This document shows, in pieces, positions 6,566 to 12,112 of a DNA stretch of 12,112 bases. This stretch comes from Nitrospirota bacterium (lineage in GTDB: Bacteria; Nitrospirota; CAKKRA01; 9FT-COMBO-42-15). Under the pieces are notes generated by a model, which was given only the letters and a program-made list of their open reading frames with translations, was not told the origin of the DNA and made no database searches. The DNA is taken from contig JAHFEP010000080.1 in the NCBI GenBank assembly GCA_023248415.1, positions 1 through 12,112 of the forward strand, in the 5' to 3' direction. Each line of letters begins with the position of its first letter. The first letter of the stretch is position 1. The position numbers were made by a program, and so were the translations under genes.

Positions 6566-6667
6566 TGTCATTACTTGACCGGATGGTGCAGCGGGACGAC
6601 GATGATTTACACCCATGTCTTGAACCGAGGTGAAAAGGGTGTAAGAAGTCCCACAGACGCCTTGTGA
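6566..6667 (+). pseudogene. intI: C-terminal fragment of an integron integrase (IntI-type tyrosine recombinase)
   Basis: Codons from 6596 to the TGA at 6665-6667 read TTMIYTHVLNRG, then EKGVRSPTDAL. This is the characteristic C-terminus of integron integrases: the Tyr of MIYTHV is the catalytic nucleophile and the RG..GVRSP..L tail is typical of IntI. Upstream the frame decays: before ACG ACG the sequence GATGGTGCAGCGGG would read D-V-Q-R only if two Gs are removed, and the in-frame stop at 6563-6565 ends any similarity. The rest of the integrase, including the other catalytic Arg/His/Lys residues, is absent, so it cannot be active. It lies about 180 bp before the first cassette core and in the same orientation as the cassettes. 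A C-terminus of some other tyrosine recombinase is a less likely alternative. Confidence 0.8.
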
Positions 6668-6781
6668 TAGTGTCAGGCTCTGTGTGTCTTATACATATCA
6701 GCATAAGGCGCAGGTGAGAAATTGAGCGTAAGTAAAATAACACCGATATTTGCATAAGTTAGTGCGACTTTCGATATTAAG

Positions 6782-6855
6782 TTACAGAGTCTTATACAGC
6801 GCAAACAGCTACCCTAATAATTAGGGCAGATTCTTCATAAGACGTAGTTCTGTAA
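6782..6855 (+). repeat. Nested inverted repeat ending at the first cassette core (attI or degenerate attC)
   Basis: TTACAGA (6782-6788) and GTCTTAT (6789-6795) pair with ATAAGAC (6837-6843) and TCTGTAA (6849-6855), with GTAGT bulged. An inner perfect palindrome, CCCTAAT-A-ATTAGGG, is at 6812-6826. The right end contains the core GTTCTGT (6847-6853), which is exactly complementary to the left box ACAGAAC of the next attC. It lies between the integrase fragment and the first cassette, the place expected for attI in an inverted-integrase integron, although classic attI sites are not strongly palindromic. The rest of 6668-6781 shows no gene. Confidence 0.5.
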
Positions 6856-7417
6856 AGATAACGGCAATAATAACGGCGTAATAAAAAACAAGAATAAATA
6901 ACGGCATAAAAGAAATGAAGGCATAAAAACTGAATAAATTAATTAACGAGGAGAGAAATCAATGACAAAAAAACTAAAATTGGCGGCTCTTGCTCTCGTT
7001 CAGCTCGTGTTACTTGCAGGGTGCATGAACATGCCTACGCAATCCTCACAAATTACGGGGTCGTATACCTCTGGACTTAGGTACGAAGGTTTTGAATGTT
7101 CTCGATTGTCGATCGAATTAGATTCTTTGGCAAGGCGAGAGAACCAGTTGGTAGTTGCGCAGGAGCAAAGATACAAAACTAGCCAAATCCAAGCCTTCTG
7201 GTGGGGCTTCGGGCAAGGTGATGGAGTTGAGGCGTCTGAATTGGCCAATGTGCGCGGAGAGAAAGAGGCAGTTCGTAAAGCCATGGAAGTAAAGGGTTGT
7301 AAATAACAGCAAAAAAAATACGGCAAATAGAAGATAATAAATAAAACGGCTAAAATAGAGGCCACAGAACAAATCATTTCACGGGACACGGTGAAACTGT
7401 GCCCGTGAATTCCAGCG
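6848..7417 (+). mobile_element. Integron gene cassette 1 (lipoprotein cassette)
   Basis: Boundaries are inferred from the G^TT cut rule: it begins at TTCTGT (6848) and ends at the G of the GTT in the following attC (7417). The attC left box ACAGAAC is the exact complement of the opening GTTCTGT, as expected for a cassette. It carries one gene with an unusually long A-rich leader (about 110 bp), in which ACGGC recurs at 6861, 6873 and 6901. The same motif recurs after the gene at 7320 and 7346. Confidence 0.65.
6962..7306 (+). CDS. Small cassette-borne lipoprotein, unknown function
   Basis: A protein of 114 residues with a good ribosome binding site (AGGAG at 6949-6953). Residues 1-20 form a signal peptide (MTKK, then a hydrophobic stretch) ending in the lipobox LLAGC with Cys21, so it should be lipidated and held in the membrane; with no Asp at position +2 it would usually be sorted to the outer membrane in proteobacteria. 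The mature part is short: a Ser/Thr-rich linker, YEGFECSRLSIELDSLARR, a charged helix, FWWGFGQGDG and a C-terminal GCK. Cys65-like (FEC) and the terminal Cys could pair if periplasmic. I do not recognise a named family. The gene is the only one in its cassette and the host carries Lnt (8779-10338), the enzyme that completes lipoprotein maturation. Confidence 0.85.
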   Translation: MTKKLKLAALALVQLVLLAGCMNMPTQSSQITGSYTSGLRYEGFECSRLSIELDSLARRENQLVVAQEQRYKTSQIQAFWWGFGQGDGVEASELANVRGEKEAVRKAMEVKGCK

Positions 7418-7423
7418 TTCGGC
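7364..7423 (+). mobile_element. attC recombination site 1 (60 bp)
   Basis: Left box ACAGAAC (7364-7370) and right core GTTCGGC (7417-7423) enclose a hairpin: TTCACGGG (7378-7385), unpaired A7386, CAC, nine-base loop, GTG, CCCGTGAA (7402-7409). The AAC/GTT boxes, the imperfect stem with an extrahelical A and the 60-bp size are those of an integron attC. The cut point would be G7417/T7418. Confidence 0.75.
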
Positions 7424-8280
7424 GTAACCAGAAATATGAGCGAGCCAATTGTCGAGGACATCATTAGCGACTGCGAAAAGAGATTCGCGTTCCCGGAACT
7501 TCTTTCTAACGATTACTTCCAGAAATACAGGCGAGGATACTATTCCTCGTGTGAGCAGGGGCTTCTCAGTTGGCATAGGAATTACGTTAATCTTCTAACG
7601 TTTTTAGATGAGATACACGAATACAACGAACAACATGCAAAGTCGTTTGTGAAGAGGCTTCGCGAAAGCGCGAACGACTGGAAGAACTGCGAAGCTATTT
7701 TCTCGGAGATTATTGTATATCGTTACTACATTCGCGCCGCTTACGAAGGATTAATTAGAAGGCTCGAACTAGATGCGGCCGAATCCGATATTATTATTGA
7801 ACGGCTTGATGGCACTAAAGCTTATCTGGAAGTTTTTTGCGTCATGCCGAGCTTCCCGTTACCAGAAGACGGGAGGATAGTAGTGCGGAATGTTAAAACG
7901 CACACGCAAACCGAAATGGCGTCTATTCGCCAAAAACTTCTGAGAAAGATCGCCAAACAAAAGCAGCTTTCAAAACCGCGTGAGAACTACGCAGTAATCG
8001 AACTCAACGATTCAATCATTGTGGGCGATTTTACTGTGTTGTCCTCTCTTTCGAGCGGATACACGGTGACTATCAACAAGGAAACCATGAAAATCGAGTC
8101 GTCCGGCTATAACTGGGAGAGCTCTATCTTCGAGGACCAGAGCACGGAATTTCTCAAAGCGATTATCTATTTTGATCTTGGAAACTATGGCTCTCGAAGG
8201 TTCTTGTTCAATCCAAATTTTCGTGCGCCGAACAACCGCGTCGAGCAGACGCCATAAGACGGCGCTGCTCACGCGGAGCG
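7418..8280 (+). mobile_element. Integron gene cassette 2 (unknown-protein cassette)
   Basis: It opens with TTCGGC (after the G at 7417) and closes at G8280. The left box of its attC, GCCGAAC, is the exact reverse complement of GTTCGGC. At 863 bp with a single gene filling nearly all of it and the start codon 18 bp from the cassette edge, it is a textbook cassette. Confidence 0.8.
7436..8257 (+). CDS. Cassette-encoded protein of unknown function, possible PD-(D/E)XK-like core
   Basis: A protein of 273 residues. No Shine-Dalgarno is visible before ATG 7436, which is common for cassette genes, and the stop lies inside attC site 2 so the tail VEQTP is partly encoded by the recombination site. 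No signal peptide or membrane segment. The middle has an acidic helix (FSEIIVYRYY, 89-98), Asp118 in SDIIIERLDG, then AYLEVF (129-134), and a Gln/Lys helix RQKLLRKIAKQKQ (165-177). The E...D...ExF pattern resembles divergent PD-(D/E)XK nuclease-like proteins in which the usual Lys is replaced, but this is a visual analogy, not a match. Codons such as CGC, GCG and TCG are commoner than in the neighbouring chromosomal genes, in keeping with foreign origin. Confidence 0.85.
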   Translation: MSEPIVEDIISDCEKRFAFPELLSNDYFQKYRRGYYSSCEQGLLSWHRNYVNLLTFLDEIHEYNEQHAKSFVKRLRESANDWKNCEAIFSEIIVYRYYIRAAYEGLIRRLELDAAESDIIIERLDGTKAYLEVFCVMPSFPLPEDGRIVVRNVKTHTQTEMASIRQKLLRKIAKQKQLSKPRENYAVIELNDSIIVGDFTVLSSLSSGYTVTINKETMKIESSGYNWESSIFEDQSTEFLKAIIYFDLGNYGSRRFLFNPNFRAPNNRVEQTP

Positions 8281-8286
8281 TTACAC
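8227..8286 (+). mobile_element. attC recombination site 2 (60 bp), with canonical extrahelical bases
   Basis: Left box GCCGAAC (8227-8233) and right core GTTACAC (8280-8286). Arm 1 (8236-8253) is CCGCGT, C8242, GAGCAG, A8249, CGCC; arm 2 (8261-8276) is the exact complement without the two extra bases; the loop is ATAAGAC. The unpaired C and A, seven bases apart on the top strand, are G and T on the bottom strand, which is the strand recognised by IntI and the usual identity of the extrahelical bases. The cut would be at G8280/T8281. Confidence 0.88.
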
Positions 8287-8291
8287 AAACA

Positions 8292-8663
8292 ATGAAAACA
8301 AAATACGAAAAAGAGGCAGCAAAAATAGCAAAAACATTTACTCAAGTTTTAGGGTTTAAACTTGATAAAGCCATACTTAAAAAAATGGATGCAACTACAA
8401 TGGTTTCATTTAAACCGTTAGCTGATTTATTGAAGAAAAAGAGAACAAAAATTAACAGCGACTTTAAGGCTTTTTGTAAATTATATGGCTTCACACAGCA
8501 TAGCATTAAATATATTGAAGAATGCAGGGTTGCTAATATTGACAAGGGTATATTGGCAAAGTATGTTAAAGCAATCAATGCAGAAAACGAACTGAAAGAG
8601 TGGATTTCAAAGTATCCCAATGTTGCAAAGAAGTACAAAATGGACACGATTGATAAGAATTAA
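8292..8663 (+). CDS. Unknown protein directly after the last attC (truncated cassette?)
   Basis: A protein of 123 residues. ATG 8292 is chosen because it is 12 bp after the attC cut point, as in a cassette; the in-frame extension back to 8172 would read through attC and cassette 2's gene. It is Lys-rich and mostly helical, with no signal peptide or membrane segment. LYGFTQHSIKYIEECRVAN followed by GILAKYVKAINAENELKEWI vaguely resembles an XRE-type helix-turn-helix region, but the match is weak. No ribosome binding site is visible. A full cassette would end in an attC whose left box reads GTGTAAC; I find none before lnt, so either the attC was lost or this gene is boundary DNA. It is convergent with lnt. 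Confidence 0.75.
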   Translation: MKTKYEKEAAKIAKTFTQVLGFKLDKAILKKMDATTMVSFKPLADLLKKKRTKINSDFKAFCKLYGFTQHSIKYIEECRVANIDKGILAKYVKAINAENELKEWISKYPNVAKKYKMDTIDKN

Positions 8664-8773
8664 GGGTTGCGTCTACCCCCTGCACAAGGCTTGATTCAAG
8701 GGAAATATGAAAGAGGGGACAGGCGCATTTGTTTTGTCTAAAAAATCCCTCTGCTCTAACACTTATAATGTCT

Positions 8774-8800
8774 CACTATCAGGCTGATAGTTTCTTTCTT
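8774..8800 (+). terminator. Possible terminator for rightward transcripts, overlapping the lnt stop
   Basis: CTATCAG-G-CTGATAG (8776-8790) is a perfect palindrome followed by a T-rich run (TTTCTTTCTTTTT). Only about five pairs can form around a real loop, so this is weak. The preceding spacer 8664-8773 also has CTTGATTCAAG and a GGGGACAGGCGC stretch; no gene is seen there. Confidence 0.3.
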
Positions 8801-10338
8801 TTTATAATAATCCATCCAAAAAATCCAATTACAATAATTGTACAAATATAACTGAAGATATCGCCATACCTTGTATAAAATGTCTTTTTGTGGTCTTTTG
8901 ATATGGTGATTTCATCTGTAATATATGTTTCAACAAAAATATCTGTTGCCTTTTTTATCCTGCCAGAAGAATCAATTGTCCCTGATATGCCTGTATTTGC
9001 AGCGCGGACAACAGGCACCCTGTTTTCTATTGCCCTGAATACAGCCATTGAAAAGTGCTGGTAGGGCGCTGATGATTTTCCAAACCATGCGTCGTTTGTG
9101 ATTGTTACCATGAAATTGGCATCCTTTTTAACAAACTCCCTAACAAGCTCTGGAAAGATTATCTCATAGCATATTACAACACCAAACCTGCCTCCGTCTG
9201 TTTTCATTACTGTATATTCTTCACCAGGGATAAAGTCGCCAATGCCTTCTACCATCTTGTTTATAAAAAACAGGAACTTTGACAGAGGAATATATTCTCC
9301 AAACGGGACAAGGTGCATTTTGTCATAGCGGGATAATATGTTTCCTTCCGGAGACAAAAGATATGCCCTGTTCAATAGAAGGTTTCTATCTTTAATTGCA
9401 GGACTGCCAAATAGAAGATAGATGTTATTTTCTCTGGCAAAGTCAGTAAGTATTTTCTGGTATTCCTTCTCTTCTTCAAAAAAGAAGGGCGCTGCTGTCT
9501 CTGGCCATATAATAAGCTCAGCGCCATCTGCCTTTGCCTTTTTTGAAAGATTAAGATATATGTCTATTGTCTCCCTTTTAAATTTTACATCCCATTTTAC
9601 ACCCTGATCAATATTGCCTTGGAGAAGGGCTACTTTTATTTTTTGATTATCAGCGTCATTTTTATTTGAAGATAATTTTATATATCCATAGAGATATATT
9701 GCAGTAAAAAGAAATACAGGTATTGCTGTTAATGCTATAAAATTTTTATAATGGCCTTTTTCTTTTCTTCCCCTTTTTCTGATTAATATTGCAATCTCTG
9801 CTATGGCTATATTTACCATTACAATTAAAAAGGATACTCCATATACGCCTGTAATGTCTGCAATCTGGATTATCTCAAGGAATTCATACTGTGAATATCC
9901 TAATAATGCCCATGGAAAGCCTGTTATAAAATAGTTTCTTATGAGTTCTAATCCTATCCAGATAGATGAGCCGATAATAACCTTTGTTTGAGGAGAGTGG
10001 TTTTTAATTAGATTTAACAGGTATGAAAAGACAGCTGTATATAATCCAAGATATAATGATAGAAGAAACATTATCATGTAACTCAGTATTATGGGAACCT
10101 TGCCATAATTATGCATTGTGATTGTTACCCAGTTTATAGTAATCAGAAAAAAAACAAGGCCTGCAAGCCAGCCAAAAAAGAATGCTTCTTTTTTATACTT
10201 ATCCTTTAAGATTATTAAGAGCGGAGCTAACCCGATCCATGCAAGCGGGAAAAGACCGAATTTGGGAAATGATAGCGCTATTAATATTCCTGATGCTGCG
10301 GAGAGTATAATATCCCTGCCTTCAATTGATTTTTTCAT
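8779..10338 (-). CDS. lnt: Apolipoprotein N-acyltransferase
   Basis: A protein of 519 residues, normal for the family. It transfers an acyl chain from phospholipid to the N-terminal Cys of apolipoproteins at the periplasmic face of the inner membrane, the third step of lipoprotein maturation. The N-terminal part has several hydrophobic helices (about 8-220), including the PLAWIGLAPLLI and FPWALLGYSQ motifs. The nitrilase-like domain follows with the catalytic triad in place: Glu280 (IIWPETAAP), Lys340 (YDKMHLVPFGEY) and Cys390 (VVICYEIIFPE). A last membrane helix ends in a basic tail. The start ATG 10338 lacks a strong Shine-Dalgarno. A minus-strand promoter, TTGCAA (10389-10384), 17 bases, TATACT (10366-10361), may drive it. 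It is divergent from the HD-GYP operon. No lipid-A or corC neighbour is visible. Confidence 0.97.
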   Translation of the reverse strand: MKKSIEGRDIILSAASGILIALSFPKFGLFPLAWIGLAPLLIILKDKYKKEAFFFGWLAGLVFFLITINWVTITMHNYGKVPIILSYMIMFLLSLYLGLYTAVFSYLLNLIKNHSPQTKVIIGSSIWIGLELIRNYFITGFPWALLGYSQYEFLEIIQIADITGVYGVSFLIVMVNIAIAEIAILIRKRGRKEKGHYKNFIALTAIPVFLFTAIYLYGYIKLSSNKNDADNQKIKVALLQGNIDQGVKWDVKFKRETIDIYLNLSKKAKADGAELIIWPETAAPFFFEEEKEYQKILTDFARENNIYLLFGSPAIKDRNLLLNRAYLLSPEGNILSRYDKMHLVPFGEYIPLSKFLFFINKMVEGIGDFIPGEEYTVMKTDGGRFGVVICYEIIFPELVREFVKKDANFMVTITNDAWFGKSSAPYQHFSMAVFRAIENRVPVVRAANTGISGTIDSSGRIKKATDIFVETYITDEITISKDHKKTFYTRYGDIFSYICTIIVIGFFGWIIIKRKKLSA

Positions 10339-10360
10339 AGGTTATACCAGACAGGTTCAT

Positions 10361-10389
10361 AGTATATACATATTTGATTGATGTTGCAA
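10361..10389 (-). promoter_or_regulatory. Candidate lnt promoter
   Basis: Minus strand TTGCAA (10389-10384), 17-base spacer, TATACT (10366-10361). The predicted transcript leaves a leader of about 15 bases before the lnt ATG. A perfect TTGACA at 10406-10401 nearby lacks a matching -10 at the right distance. Confidence 0.4.
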
Positions 10390-10460
10390 ACGATTTCTTG
10401 TGTCAAATTTCTTAATATTTGCTGTAGGTTATAAGTTTTATTGCTAATTCTGTGCCTTCC

Positions 10461-10489
10461 TTTACTAATTTGAGGTCTTTGGGTATAAT
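10461..10489 (+). promoter_or_regulatory. Promoter of the HD-GYP operon
   Basis: TTTACT (10461-10466), 17 bases, perfect TATAAT (10484-10489). The start would be near 10496, just before the palindrome at 10502. Confidence 0.55.
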
Positions 10490-10501
10490 TACCTTAAAAA
10501 C

Positions 10502-10530
10502 ATAAGTCATATAAGGCTTATATGACTTAT
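10502..10530 (+). promoter_or_regulatory. Perfect 29-bp palindrome: likely operator or leader hairpin of the HD-GYP operon
   Basis: Two 14-base arms, ATAAGTCATATAAG and CTTATATGACTTAT, are separated by one G. It spans about +7 to +35 of the predicted transcript and ends a few bases before the ribosome binding site (AAAGGGG at 10534-10540). It may be a dimeric repressor site or an mRNA hairpin; there is no T tract directly after it. Confidence 0.65.
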
Positions 10531-10550
10531 TAGAAAGGGGATATGCTTCT

Positions 10551-11495
10551 ATGGATGAAGGACAAAAGAATACCCTTATAGTAGACAGTGACTTTCATAT
10601 AAGGCAGAGTATCAAATTCTTTCTTGAGAGGGACGGCTATATTGTTGATACTGCCGGAAGCGGGCAAGAGGCTATTGAAAAGATAAAGACCTTTCTGTTT
10701 AATGTAATAATCTCTTCATATAATCTTCCTGATTTAAAGGGCGCTGATTTCTTAAATGCCTTGCAAAATAACGGCTCAACAGGTGAATTGATTTTTATTT
10801 CTGATGCCCCTGATGTAAAGGAGGCGATATCTTTAATACGAAAAGGTGTGTTTGATTACCTTTCAAAGCCATTTGAGATTGATAAGATGTCATTTCTTGT
10901 ACAAAGGGCAGTAGAAAAGCAGAGATTGATTAATGAGATTATTAATTTTAAAAGCGGTTTCTGGGGGCCATTTAAGCACCTTGTTGAGACAATAGATGCA
11001 AGGGACCATTTTCTTAGCGGACACTCTGAGAAGGTAAGGGATTATGCACTGAGGATTGCTTATGAGATGGGCATTCAAAAGAAGGATGTAAAAGATATTG
11101 AGCTTGCAGCGCTTGCCCATGATATAGGCATGATAGGCGTTCCTGTATTAATGGTCGGCAAGGGCCTGTCAGAAAAGGATAGGGAGCAAATTAATATGCA
11201 TCCTGTAATAGGGGCAAGGATATTGGCTATGAATCCTGTATTTGCTGCGACAATTCCATCAGTATTGCATCATCACGAGGCTTATGACGGCTCTGGCTAT
11301 CCCAAAGGCTTAAAGGGAGATGATATACCGCTCGGTGCGAGGATAATCAATATTGCAGAGATATTTGATGCCATTACTACTGACAGGTCGTATCGTGATG
11401 CAATGAGCATAGATAGAGCACGGACGGAGATAATAAAGGACAGCGGCAGGAAATTTCACCCTGATGTAGTGGAATTGTTTAAAAAGATTTTTTAG
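10551..11495 (+). CDS. Pseudo-receiver / HD-GYP domain protein (c-di-GMP phosphodiesterase family)
   Basis: A protein of 314 residues. An N-terminal receiver-like domain (about 7-122) is followed by a short helix and an HD-GYP domain (about 140-314). The usual Asp that accepts phosphate is Ser56 (IISSYNLPD, where CheY-type proteins have ISDxNMP), and the second acidic pocket residue is Ser13 (IVDSD). The Ser84 and Lys106 switch residues remain. The domain therefore probably does not use aspartyl phosphate. In the HD-GYP domain His158 (HSEKV), His190-Asp191, His217, the His240-242 cluster (HHHE), Asp273 and GSGYPKG are present, but the Lys of HDxGK is Met194. Known HD-GYP enzymes hydrolyse cyclic di-nucleotides with a metal centre; activity here is plausible but unproven. 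It is the first gene of an operon with the membrane protein 8 bp downstream. Confidence 0.9.
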   Translation: MDEGQKNTLIVDSDFHIRQSIKFFLERDGYIVDTAGSGQEAIEKIKTFLFNVIISSYNLPDLKGADFLNALQNNGSTGELIFISDAPDVKEAISLIRKGVFDYLSKPFEIDKMSFLVQRAVEKQRLINEIINFKSGFWGPFKHLVETIDARDHFLSGHSEKVRDYALRIAYEMGIQKKDVKDIELAALAHDIGMIGVPVLMVGKGLSEKDREQINMHPVIGARILAMNPVFAATIPSVLHHHEAYDGSGYPKGLKGDDIPLGARIINIAEIFDAITTDRSYRDAMSIDRARTEIIKDSGRKFHPDVVELFKKIF

Positions 11496-11503
11496 GGATA
11501 GAG

Positions 11504-12043
11504 ATGAGATATTTAAACAGAAGCAAGAAGAATATTATAATACTCTTAAGATGGCTTTTAATAATGGTCTTTTTTACAATGCTCTTAAGCGGCGATATGG
11601 ACTTTTATCTTGTCAAGGGTAAGTTAATATTTATATCATTATTTGTTATAAGCAATGTTGTGCTTGTTTTTCTACCAAAAGAATATTTTACACGGAGATA
11701 CCTTGATTATATTATTATACTTGCTGATACTGCGATTATATCAGGCGGTATATATCTGACAGGCGATGCTGAGTTATACTATATATATTTTCTTTCAATA
11801 ATTGTTGCTGCGCTTGGAAGGAGCATTAAAGGGAGTGTGCTTGTGGCATTTATTGCAAGCACATTTTATATCTTAATCATTTTTAATACAACAAAGATTG
11901 ATGTTTTTCACCCTTCTTTCTTAGTCAGATTCCCCTTCTTTTTTATAATTGCGTTGGTTTCCAGTTTTCTGGCAGAGGATGCCACTGTTCAGCGCGAGCA
12001 CTTAAAGAGAACCGGATTTCTTTTAAATCTTGTCCAGAGCTAA
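11504..12043 (+). CDS. Six-helix membrane sensor, N-terminal part, ended by an apparent frameshift
   Basis: The frame encodes 179 residues and stops at 12041-12043. It starts at ATG 11504 with AGGGATAG just upstream, 8 bp after the HD-GYP stop. Six hydrophobic segments are visible (about 10-28, 40-58, 66-85, 90-105, 109-126, 138-156), followed by a charged linker, LLNLVQ. This is the shape of an N-terminal membrane sensing module. In the next frame the sequence continues ELSSTINTNKIFEIVVENLS, a typical start of a GAF domain after such a linker. One missing base near 12036-12038 would make the two continuous. So it is probably the 5' part of a longer sensor (histidine kinase or diguanylate cyclase), broken by a mutation or a sequencing error. 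Confidence 0.75.
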   Translation: MRYLNRSKKNIIILLRWLLIMVFFTMLLSGDMDFYLVKGKLIFISLFVISNVVLVFLPKEYFTRRYLDYIIILADTAIISGGIYLTGDAELYYIYFLSIIVAALGRSIKGSVLVAFIASTFYILIIFNTTKIDVFHPSFLVRFPFFFIIALVSSFLAEDATVQREHLKRTGFLLNLVQS

Positions 12044-12112
12044 GTTCTACTATTAATACGAACAAGATTTTTGAAATAGTTGTTGAAAACCTTTCTAAGA
12101 TGGAAGAGTTGA
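12037..12112 (+). pseudogene. Frame-shifted continuation of the sensor gene (start of a GAF-like domain), cut by window end
   Basis: From GAG at 12037 the alternative frame reads ELSSTINTNKIFEIVVENLS and on to the window edge with no stop. Linkers of the type 'QELSSTxxxxxIxEIVxE' precede GAF domains in sensor kinases. The output domain lies beyond the window. Confidence 0.5.

Noticed and set aside
7000..7464. A 154-codon minus-strand frame over the lipoprotein gene
   Set aside because: It lies opposite a gene with signal peptide, lipobox and good ribosome binding site and crosses attC 1; a shadow.
8172..8291. N-terminal extension of the gene after attC 2
   Set aside because: It would read through the end of the previous gene and attC; the ATG at 8292, just after the cut point, fits a cassette start.
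8664..8760. A GGGGACAGGCGC-type mobile repeat and a possible attC after the last cassette gene
   Set aside because: There is no AAC/GTT box pair, no GTGTAAC, and only a single short copy of the GGGGACAGG word; not enough to call.
1..12112. CRISPR array, tRNA or rRNA genes
   Set aside because: No regularly spaced short repeats and no recognisable tRNA cloverleaf or rRNA sequence were seen; the only long direct repeat has two copies 1638 bp apart.

Overview
The window looks like a stretch of an AT-rich, Gram-negative bacterial chromosome. It carries apolipoprotein N-acyltransferase and a lipobox protein, so the cell has lipoproteins and an outer membrane. The gene mix (archaeal-type methionine adenosyltransferase, a DksA-type zinc-finger protein, an FmdE-like protein, an HD-GYP regulator) reminds me of Nitrospirota or Desulfobacterota-type genomes. 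That assignment is inference from content and style only.

Left part (1-4560), ordinary chromosome. A P-loop kinase of the APS-kinase type ends tail-to-tail with a primary-type sigma-70 factor, overlapping it by 17 bp. A small ribbon-helix-helix-like regulator follows on the minus strand with a strong promoter and a palindrome between its -35 and -10. The plus strand then carries an archaeal-type S-adenosylmethionine synthetase behind a good sigma-70 promoter and a DksA/TraR zinc-finger protein. The latter converges on an FmdE-domain protein.

Middle (4560-8780), accessory island. A DUF4143-type AAA ATPase is flanked by two direct copies of a sequence that is identical over 101 bp. The right copy is continuous, across an apparent frameshift in a T run, with a helix-turn-helix-like gene remnant. 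Immediately to the right lies what I read as a small, mostly dead integron. A C-terminal fragment of an integron integrase has the Tyr-containing MIYTHV motif and the GVRSP tail. It is followed, in the same orientation, by three cassette-like units. Two 60-bp attC sites are recognisable. In each, the left box is exactly complementary to the core at the start of the cassette it closes, which is the integron rule, and it fixes the cassette edges at 6848-7417 and 7418-8280. The cassette genes are a small lipoprotein, an unknown protein with a possible PD-(D/E)XK-like core, and an unknown 123-residue protein that follows the last attC but has no attC of its own. The integrase points toward the array instead of away from it, as in the minority 'inverted integrase' integrons.

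Right part (8780-12112), chromosome again. lnt is on the minus strand. Divergent from it is an operon of a receiver/HD-GYP protein and a six-helix membrane protein. The receiver lacks its phospho-acceptor Asp. The membrane protein is interrupted by an apparent one-base frameshift just where a GAF-like domain begins, and it runs off the window. The operon has a perfect 14-bp-arm palindrome between its promoter and its ribosome binding site.

The core genes are not obviously one pathway: sigma factor and DksA act in transcription, the kinase and SAM synthetase in sulfur/methyl metabolism, Lnt in envelope maturation, HD-GYP in cyclic-di-nucleotide signalling. The window's novelty lies in the central island. 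No tRNA, rRNA, CRISPR array or intact transposase was seen.
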